From NCBI GenBank assembly GCA_900550855.1, contig URTQ01000097.1, forward strand, positions 1 to 5,594: DNA of 5,594 bases, read 5' to 3'. Made by a program: the position numbers and the translations under genes. The notes under the pieces are model-generated. The model ran no database searches and was not told the origin of the DNA. It was given only the letters and a program-made list of their open reading frames with translations. The DNA is from an uncultured Eubacteriales bacterium. GTDB taxonomy: Bacteria; Bacillota; Clostridia; Christensenellales; CAG-917. This document shows positions 1 to 4,805 of the stretch, in pieces (position 1 is the stretch's first letter; each line of letters starts with the position of its first letter).

Positions 1-31
1 CTCATAGGCTCGCCGCCCTGCGGCTCGTGTT

Positions 32-164
32 CCGTCTATAAATTAGCACATACCGTTTATAAGTACGCTTCGAATAAGTGTACGTTAAAAAATGTCCGCT
101 CTACAAGTTCGCGGACGGCGGTTTTTATCTCGTCTGCGAATAGGCGCATTTCGTTTATAAGCAC
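32..164 (-). repeat. Degenerate direct repeat, period 98 bp
   Basis: On the minus strand, 164-130 and 66-32 align without gaps at 25 of 35 positions, including the exact decamer CTTATAAACG (161-152 and 63-54). Eight of the ten differences are transitions. Weaker similarity (14 of 31) continues to the window edge. The copy at 164 is the start of the small ORF (VLINEMR); the copy at 66 would read VLINGMC then a stop in another frame. This suggests an old tandem duplication that has decayed. Confidence 0.35.
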
Positions 165-167
165 CAT
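57..167 (-). CDS. Small hypothetical ORF or decayed gene remnant (36 codons)
   Basis: The ATG at 167 is preceded by AAAGAGGG four bases upstream. The product begins MVLINEMRLFADEIKTAV and continues RELVERTFFNVHLFEAYL, a plausible amphipathic helix with a balanced residue mix. After the TAA at 59-57 the same frame gives TVCANL, a TAG at 38-36, then TEHEPQGGEPM to the window edge, which also looks protein-like. That pattern fits a short real gene followed by chance coding, or a gene broken by two nonsense codons. I do not recognise a family. It sits on the same strand as the operon, about 190 bp beyond the lysC stop, past the palindromic element. A terminator-like hairpin at 87-116 lies inside it, which argues against efficient expression of the full frame. 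Confidence 0.3.
   Translation of the reverse strand: MVLINEMRLFADEIKTAVRELVERTFFNVHLFEAYL
87..116 (-). terminator. Candidate intrinsic terminator for the leftward operon
   Basis: On the minus strand GTCCGC (116-111) pairs with GCGGAC (99-94) across an 11-nt loop, and after one A comes a run of six T (92-87). This is a compact Rho-independent terminator shape for transcripts from lysC and upstream genes. Against it, the stem is only 6 bp and lies inside the small ORF at 57-167. On the plus strand the same stem is followed, after GGCGG, by five T, so weak bidirectional function is possible. Confidence 0.4.
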
Positions 168-232
168 TTAACCCTCTTTACAAGATAAAACCTCGATATT
201 GAGATGAAGAACGCGGAAAAATTTAATGTCCC

Positions 233-377
233 AAACCTCACTAAATCGATGCATAACGCGAAAGAGACCCCAGAACGGCAACCCTAATTTACTAATCGTA
301 AATGAGTTGACAGGCGGTTGCCTCTGACAAAGTTAGGCGCGATTTAGTGAGGTTTAGGCGCGATTTAGCGAGGTTTT
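233..377. repeat. Nested imperfect palindrome, MITE-like element or structured RNA
   Basis: The outer arms are a perfect 16-bp inverted repeat, 233-248 with 340-355 (AAACCTCACTAAATCG and its complement). Inside them, in matching order, are TAAC 254-257 with GTTA 332-335; CAGA 271-274 with TCTG 323-326; GGCAACC 277-283 with GGTTGCC 316-322, leaving a 2-nt bulge at 275-276; and CTAATTTAC 284-292 with GTAAATGAG 298-306, one mismatch, closed by the 5-nt loop 293-297. The co-linear order of the arms makes chance unlikely. There is no ORF inside and no clear target-site duplication. It may be a small non-autonomous palindromic element or a hairpin RNA at the 3' end of the operon transcript. The right arm is duplicated in tandem into the lysC coding end. 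Confidence 0.7.
333..374. repeat. 21-bp tandem duplication spanning the lysC stop codon
   Basis: The units 333-353 and 354-374 are adjacent and identical except for T348 versus C369. On the minus strand each reads ACC TC(G/A) CTA AAT CGC GCC TAA, that is TSLNRA-stop. The unit nearer the gene is its last six codons and stop. The other lies entirely beyond the stop and is the inner side of the right terminal arm of the palindrome. The single difference is synonymous (TCG/TCA). Confidence 0.9.
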
Positions 378-1667
378 ATAGATGGCGTTGACGGCACGCT
401 CATAGTCAAAAGTATCCACCCCCACGATAATGTTAAGTTCCGAAGAGCCTTGGTCTATCATACGGATGTTGACGTTGGCGTCGGCAAGCGCGGTGAAAAG
501 CATTGCGGCTGTGCCTTGTCGCGAGGTCATATTGTGTCCGACGGTGGCGATGAGCGAAAGTCCGCTGTGTATCTCGATGTTGTCGGCGTTGATGGATTCT
601 TGAAGCGCGGCAAGCACTTTTTGCATTTTGCCTGCGATGTACTCGTCGCGGATTACGACGGAAAGCGTGTCTATGCCCGACGGAACGTGCTCAAACGAGA
701 TTCCCTCAAATTCGAGAACGGACAAAACCTTCCTGCCGAAGCCGATTTCGGAATTCATCATATCTTTTTCGATATTGATAATTGTAAATCCCTTTTTGCC
801 GGCGATTCCCGTGATGACCTTCTTTTCTTTGGGCAGATTCTTTTCCGCAACGATCATAGTGCCTTTGTGGGTCGGGTTGAACGTGTTTTTGATATTGATT
901 GGGATGCCCACGCTTCTGACGGGGAAAATGGATTCGGGGTGCAAGACTTCCGCGCCCATATACGCAAGTTCGCGAAGTTCGCGATAACTGAGATAATCGA
1001 TTATTTCGGGATTGTCCACGATACGCGGATCGGCGGTCAAAAAGCCGTCGACGTCCGTCCAGTTTTCGTAGACGTCCGCGCCGACGGCGCGTGCGATAAG
1101 CGCCCCCGTAATATCCGAGCCGCCGCGTGAAAAAGTGGTGATTCTGCCGTCCTGATTCGAGCCGTAAAAACCGGGGATAACGGCATATTCCACCCCGTCG
1201 AGTTTTTGTTTTATGAGGTCGAGCGAATAGTGCATTTGCAGTTTTTCGCCGTTGAATTTTACGATATTCTGGGTGTCGATAAACTCGAATCCCAACTTCT
1301 TTGCCAAAATCAGCGCGTTGAGATATTCCCCTCTCGAAGCGGCGTAGTCGCTGGATACGCTGTTGTCTATGCCTGCCTTGACTTCGTCGAGAACGGGGTC
1401 TATGTCGAAGTCGAGATCGAGAGCGGACACGATGTCCTTGAAGCGTTTTCTTATAACCTCGAAAGATTGCGTGCAGTTGCCCTTTTCCGTCTTTTCGTTG
1501 AAGCACGCGTAAAGTGCGTCCGTCACTTTGACGTCGGCTTTGTTGCGTTTCCCGGGTGCGGAAACGACGATATATTTTCTTTGCGGATCGCTTTTTATGA
1601 CGTCTATCACGCGGGAAATGGTTTCGCCGTTCGCCATAGAAGTGCCGCCGAATTTGCAAACTTTCAT
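354..1667 (-). CDS. lysC: Aspartate kinase (aspartokinase III/YclM-like), with repeat-derived C-terminus
   Basis: Aspartate kinase phosphorylates aspartate to 4-aspartyl phosphate, the entry step to lysine, diaminopimelate, threonine and methionine. The 437 residues show a kinase domain of about 280 residues with KFGGTSMA (5-12), SAPGKR (36-41), SRGEYLNA (111-118), PGFYG (165-169), TFSRGGSDITGA (178-189) and WTDVDG (203-208). Two ACT regulatory domains follow, about 293-365 and 372-430; the second has VGHNMTSRQGTAA. SAPGKR followed by KVTD resembles the Bacillus YclM/aspartokinase III group, so allosteric inhibition by lysine and/or threonine is likely but unproven. The ATG at 1667 fits the family N-terminus and follows AGGGA. 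No homoserine dehydrogenase domain is fused. The last six residues (TSLNRA) and the stop are encoded by one copy of a 21-bp tandem repeat that belongs to the downstream palindromic element, so the C-terminus is probably not ancestral. Confidence 0.94.
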   Translation of the reverse strand: MKVCKFGGTSMANGETISRVIDVIKSDPQRKYIVVSAPGKRNKADVKVTDALYACFNEKTEKGNCTQSFEVIRKRFKDIVSALDLDFDIDPVLDEVKAGIDNSVSSDYAASRGEYLNALILAKKLGFEFIDTQNIVKFNGEKLQMHYSLDLIKQKLDGVEYAVIPGFYGSNQDGRITTFSRGGSDITGALIARAVGADVYENWTDVDGFLTADPRIVDNPEIIDYLSYRELRELAYMGAEVLHPESIFPVRSVGIPINIKNTFNPTHKGTMIVAEKNLPKEKKVITGIAGKKGFTIINIEKDMMNSEIGFGRKVLSVLEFEGISFEHVPSGIDTLSVVIRDEYIAGKMQKVLAALQESINADNIEIHSGLSLIATVGHNMTSRQGTAAMLFTALADANVNIRMIDQGSSELNIIVGVDTFDYERAVNAIYKTSLNRA

Positions 1668-1677
1668 ATCGAGTCCC

Positions 1678-1710
1678 TATATTATGTTATGCGCCGAATC
1701 TTTCGTTAGA
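1678..1710 (-). promoter_or_regulatory. Possible weak promoter ahead of lysC
   Basis: In the 59-nt gap before lysC the minus strand holds CATAAT, five of six to the consensus -10, with CTAACG (three of six to -35) 17 nt upstream. This is weak, and readthrough from the DUF1015 gene would serve equally well. The gap is too short for a lysine riboswitch. Confidence 0.2.
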
Positions 1711-1726
1711 CATCGGCAAAGGGCAA

Positions 1727-2944
1727 TTATTTTATCTTTTTGGCTTCGAAATAATATCTTTTTTCTTCCGCTTCGCCCATAGAGAACGCCTTGCGGCAAA
1801 GAGTGCCGTTTTTGAGGACGTAATCGAACAATTCTTCCTTTTCGATTTTGGGCATAGCGATTGCGACGCCGTCGTTGCGGGAAGCGACGTCTTTGAGGTG
1901 TTCGATGCCGTGAATGTAGTCGACCGTGCCGCCGTGCGCTTTCAGATACTCGTCGATTGCGCTTTGGATATCCTTGATTGCCTTTGCGCCTATGCGGTCA
2001 ACCTTCAAAACGTACTCGCCGTTTTTGTCGAACGCTTTAACCTCTTTCTCGCCCGAAAGGTTTGCTTGCATATAGCGGATAAAGTCCTCGCCTACGCCGA
2101 AAACAAAGCGGTGAATCGGCTCGAAAACTATGCCGTCGTCGTGAAGGTTCTCAACCTCGCAAAGTGCGAATCTTGCAGGATGAACTGCCTTTTCTGCGTC
2201 GGTTAACCCCTCTTTTATGCGATTCCAGTGCGCTTGCGCCGTCGCAAGAGAGTGGTTGCCGTCGCCCACTGCGAATATAAAGTCGTTCTTGCCCGTGCCG
2301 TAGAGGTCTTGCACGGAATCGACGTATTTTTCAAACGCGTCGATAACGATTTGCGAGTCTATTCTGTACCCTTCGAGGTGTCCGCCGCCCATATTCAAAT
2401 CGAAATCGTACACCTTTTCGAGTCCTTCCCTCGCCGCCCAGATAGGCTCGATAACCGAGTGTTTTCTGTCGTCGATGAGAAGCATAATGTGCGGAAGTTC
2501 GACGGGTGCGTCCTGCCTAATTTTGAGGCGAGGCGGTATTCTGTCGAGAACCACGCCTTCCGTTGAGCGTATGTAAGCGTTTGAGGGATGAGTGAAACAA
2601 TAGTCTTCCAAATCCACCGCCAGCACGATTCCGAGCCTCGAAATTCCGCTTGCCGTCGTGCGTTTGCACACGATGAAACTGTCTTTCAAAGTCTTGAAAA
2701 CGCCGCCGTCGAGATACTCTTTCATAGTGCGGTTGATATTGTCTATTCTCTCGTCCTTGTCGCTGTCTTCGAGATACGCTTCGGGGAAAATGAGTTTGAG
2801 CGTGCTGTCCGCGCCGCCCACGAAATCTTCGAGTTTCTTCCAGTAGCCGCGCTCGGACGTAAACTGATCGCAAGCGACGACCGACCATTTTTGATGGTCG
2901 CAATTATTTGGTACGAGTATGTCGCAACTTCTTATAGTTTTCAT
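1727..2944 (-). CDS. DUF1015 family protein
   Basis: This 405-residue protein matches the DUF1015 (PF06245) pattern along its whole length. The N-terminus has DILVPNN and the block KWSVVACDQFTS (19-30); the middle has GDGNHSLATA (227-236); the C-terminus has RKAFSMGEAEEKRYYFE (384-400). The DGNH motif resembles the DG(H/N)H motif of ParB-like/SerK-type nucleotide-using proteins, which hints at nucleotide or phosphate chemistry, but I would not name a reaction. No signal peptide or membrane segment is evident, so it is probably cytosolic. The ATG overlaps the TGA of cdaA by four bases, indicating translational coupling; the upstream site GGTAGG is weak, which fits dependence on cdaA translation. 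A perfect 7-bp hairpin lies in codons about 15-21. In other Firmicutes I recall DUF1015 genes beside serine-biosynthesis genes; none is seen here. Confidence 0.88.
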   Translation of the reverse strand: MKTIRSCDILVPNNCDHQKWSVVACDQFTSERGYWKKLEDFVGGADSTLKLIFPEAYLEDSDKDERIDNINRTMKEYLDGGVFKTLKDSFIVCKRTTASGISRLGIVLAVDLEDYCFTHPSNAYIRSTEGVVLDRIPPRLKIRQDAPVELPHIMLLIDDRKHSVIEPIWAAREGLEKVYDFDLNMGGGHLEGYRIDSQIVIDAFEKYVDSVQDLYGTGKNDFIFAVGDGNHSLATAQAHWNRIKEGLTDAEKAVHPARFALCEVENLHDDGIVFEPIHRFVFGVGEDFIRYMQANLSGEKEVKAFDKNGEYVLKVDRIGAKAIKDIQSAIDEYLKAHGGTVDYIHGIEHLKDVASRNDGVAIAMPKIEKEELFDYVLKNGTLCRKAFSMGEAEEKRYYFEAKKIK

Positions 2945-3810
2945 TTGAACCTACCGTTTCTGCGGATCTTGCCGCCGAGTTTTCTCGATGCGTGAGCCTC
3001 TCTCAAAGCGATAGCCGTCGGCGAAATGCCGTATGCGTCTTCGATTTCGTCTTTGAGTTTGTCCATAGTCATATAACGCTTAATCTCGCCGTGTTTGACG
3101 ACGGATATAATGCCCGTTTCCTCGCTGACGACGATTGAAAGCACGTCGGTGTCTTCGGTTATGCCGATAGCCGCGCGGTGTCTTGTGCCCATCTCTTTGT
3201 TGACGTTGCGTTGAGTGAGGGTCAAAAAGCAACCTGCCGCAATAATCTTGTTGCCTCTTACGATAACCGCGCCGTCGTGAAGGGGTGCTTTGGTGTTGAA
3301 AATACTCTCGAAAAGCGGCGCGCTTAACGTTGCGTTGAGGCGCGTACCCGTGTCGAGTATGTTGTCGTGAATGTCCCCTGCGCTGTCGATGATGATAATC
3401 GCGCCGACGTCTTGCTTTGCCATATCTTGACAAGCGGTCAGTATTTCGGCGGTTGCGTCGCGAAGTTCGTCGTCGCTGTTGTGCGTTTCGAAACCTTTGG
3501 ACGTCGAAACCTTTTGGAACAGGTTTTTCAAGTCGTTCTGATACACCACGCAGGCGGCGACTATGTCGAACACCACAACGAAGTGCATAACGTATTTGGC
3601 GATTGCCAAAATGTTTCCGCCGAGCAGTTCGGACAGTACGTTGACGAGAATGTCAAGCACCGCGCCGAGCAGCAAGAGGAAAAACACTTTCATATTGCGC
3701 TTGTAGATGAAGAAACTCAACATAATCGCGAACACGGTCACCAAAATGACCATATCGATTATGAAGTACAAGTTGACCCCTTTTGCGTATTGAGCAAAGT
3801 TGTATGACAT
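2941..3810 (-). CDS. cdaA: Membrane diadenylate cyclase CdaA (c-di-AMP synthase)
   Basis: CdaA condenses two ATP into cyclic di-AMP, the second messenger controlling potassium, osmolyte and cell-wall homeostasis in Firmicutes. The 289-residue protein has three N-terminal membrane segments (about 15-35, 41-60, 67-90), a short linker, and a DAC domain from about 105 to 265. The catalytic signatures are intact: DGA at 179-181 within LHDGAVIV, and RHR at 210-212 within GTRHRAAIGITE, followed by the conserved VSEETG (228-233). Length is close to the usual ~275; the extra residues form a basic C-terminal tail (RKLGGKIRRNGRFK). The ATG at 3810 follows GAGGG at normal spacing, and a hairpin lies immediately upstream of that site. 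Its stop overlaps the next gene's start as ATGA. The usual neighbours cdaR/ybbR and glmM are not adjacent. The enzyme should be active; the identification is firm. Confidence 0.95.
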   Translation of the reverse strand: MSYNFAQYAKGVNLYFIIDMVILVTVFAIMLSFFIYKRNMKVFFLLLLGAVLDILVNVLSELLGGNILAIAKYVMHFVVVFDIVAACVVYQNDLKNLFQKVSTSKGFETHNSDDELRDATAEILTACQDMAKQDVGAIIIIDSAGDIHDNILDTGTRLNATLSAPLFESIFNTKAPLHDGAVIVRGNKIIAAGCFLTLTQRNVNKEMGTRHRAAIGITEDTDVLSIVVSEETGIISVVKHGEIKRYMTMDKLKDEIEDAYGISPTAIALREAHASRKLGGKIRRNGRFK

Positions 3811-3823
3811 ATATCCCTCGCAA

Positions 3824-3840
3824 TCCGCAGTTTTTGCGGA
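3824..3840 (-). promoter_or_regulatory. Hairpin immediately upstream of the cdaA ribosome binding site
   Basis: On the mRNA strand TCCGCA pairs perfectly with TGCGGA across the loop AAAAC, and the stem ends four bases before GAGGG, the cdaA Shine-Dalgarno sequence. No T-run follows, so it is not an intrinsic terminator. It could affect mRNA stability, processing or initiation of cdaA. The 70-nt gap holding it is the longest gap between genes in the operon and also contains TATAAA (minus, near 3870), a possible -10 box without a convincing -35. Confidence 0.4.
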
Positions 3841-3880
3841 AGTTTAAGTCTGTTTTCTTTGGTAAATTTATATCGTGCTA

Positions 3881-4795
3881 TCAGATGTCGAACTCGTCGA
3901 AAACGTTTCCGCCGCCCGAAGTGTGATCCGAATCGTCGTCGGAATCGTCTTTTTTGTGGACGTGACGTCTTTCAAACTCGTCAAAAGTGTCCGAAACGTC
4001 GTCGCGACGGTCGTAGCCGTAACCGCTCGGGTGCTTGTCGAAATACTGCTCTCTCGTGTCCGTATCTCTGAACTCGTCCGCTTGCTTTCTGAACATAACG
4101 GAAAGCACGATAACCGCCACGAGATACGCAAGGAACACGCATATCGCAATCGCGCTCGACACCGTTTGTATCGGGGTGGTAATTTCGCCTACGATGTAAC
4201 CGAGTTGCGCCAAAGTGTCGGCGATTTCGCTTGCAAGTTCTTTATCCGCGCCGATTGAAACTATGGCAAGATTCTCGCCAAGCACGCCTATACCGTAAAA
4301 CACCATATAAATCGTTGCCAAAATCGCAAACGAGTTGCGTTTTTCGACGGGATTGAGTTTGTATTTCTTTACAAAAATCCAAAGATACATCACAAGATAC
4401 GACGCAGGCAAAAGCAGCGCGTCGAGCACGGTTGACGTGACGATATACACGTTTGCATTCAAAATCGCGAAACTCTCGATTACGCCCACGATCAATCTCG
4501 GTACGGCGGTGAAAATCATCGTCCAGTAGCAAAAATCGTTGCGGGAAACGTAGTTTGCGTGACGGCGCGCCACGATGTAGTAAAGTATGAGCGCAAGAAG
4601 GAAGGTCACCACCGCCGGCACGAGTCCGTAACTGAAAATAATCGAGAATACGCCGCTCAAAGTGCTGCGCCTCGACGCTTCGGAAATCATAGATTCGATG
4701 TCGAGATAAATGGGGAAAATATTGCGCACGAACGTCGCAAATATGAGTCCGAGCCATATCCAAACGTAATATTTTTTGTCGATTTTGTTTTGCAT
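3881..4795 (-). CDS. Unrecognised polytopic membrane protein with acidic C-terminal tail
   Basis: I do not recognise the family. The 304-residue protein shows about six hydrophobic segments, near residues 10-30, 50-74, 90-112, 117-141, 156-180 and 210-234. A hydrophilic tail follows from about 238 to the end. The tail is rich in Asp, Glu, Arg and His, carries the run KKDDSDDDSD (281-290) and a GGG, and contains FDEF twice: at 270-273 and again at 299-302, close to the C-terminus. An even number of segments would put both ends on the same side, and the Lys/Arg-rich N-terminus (KIDKK) suggests cytosolic. The ATG at 4795 is preceded by AAGGAGA at good spacing, overlapping the holA stop, with only 10 nt between genes, so co-translation with holA is likely. 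No catalytic motif is visible; a scaffold or partner-binding role for the tail is speculation. Confidence 0.85.
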   Translation of the reverse strand: MQNKIDKKYYVWIWLGLIFATFVRNIFPIYLDIESMISEASRRSTLSGVFSIIFSYGLVPAVVTFLLALILYYIVARRHANYVSRNDFCYWTMIFTAVPRLIVGVIESFAILNANVYIVTSTVLDALLLPASYLVMYLWIFVKKYKLNPVEKRNSFAILATIYMVFYGIGVLGENLAIVSIGADKELASEIADTLAQLGYIVGEITTPIQTVSSAIAICVFLAYLVAVIVLSVMFRKQADEFRDTDTREQYFDKHPSGYGYDRRDDVSDTFDEFERRHVHKKDDSDDDSDHTSGGGNVFDEFDI

Positions 4796-4805
4796 TTTCT
4801 TCTCC

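Larger units (their letters stand above)
1..353. other. Non-genic left end: contents
   Basis: No long credible gene lies in these 353 bases. They hold the palindromic element (233 onward), a unique AT-rich stretch (about 196-232), the small ORF or remnant (57-167), a candidate terminator (87-116) and a degenerate direct repeat. The plus-strand frame open from 1 to 168 has no start or ribosome binding site and is not supported as a gene. Confidence 0.7.
185..379. repeat. Outer 11-bp inverted repeat around the palindromic element
   Basis: ATAAAACCTCG at 185-195 is the exact complement of 369-379, which lies in the coding end of lysC. It contains the same AAACCTC start as the 16-bp terminal arms. 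The left side may therefore also carry a second, degenerate copy of the arm, though after the 11 bp the sequences diverge. Confidence 0.4.

Noticed and set aside
1..171. Plus-strand open frame from the window edge to the TAA at 169-171
   Set aside because: Fifty-six codons open by chance is not unusual, the translation is Ser/Arg/Thr-rich without pattern, and it is antisense to the more protein-like minus frame.
307..335. TTGACA on the plus strand with a 17-nt spacer, as a promoter antisense to lysC
   Set aside because: The hexamer at the -10 position (AAGTTA) is poor, and the sequence is part of the palindrome, which explains its form.
1..353. CRISPR array or attachment site
   Set aside because: The repeats are only two copies with no regular spacers, and no integrase, cas gene or tRNA is nearby.
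217..355. The large palindrome as an ordinary Rho-independent terminator
   Set aside because: The outer stem is AT-rich and the nearest T-run (221-217) begins about 12 nt after it; the multi-part nested structure is also far longer than a terminator.
450..1130. Long plus-strand reading frame (226 codons), and others of the kind at 1206-1709, 3367-3807 and 3875-4258
   Set aside because: They lie antisense to well-identified genes, lack credible start sites, and have compositions typical of frames mirrored from coding DNA.
1668..1726. Lysine riboswitch upstream of aspartate kinase
   Set aside because: The gap is 59 nt, much shorter than the roughly 170-nt lysine aptamer, and shows only a weak 5-bp stem.
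3881..3920. SSB-like acidic C-terminal tip on the membrane protein, linking it to replication beside holA
   Set aside because: The tip ends FDEFDI and lacks the terminal Pro-Phe needed for the SSB type of docking.
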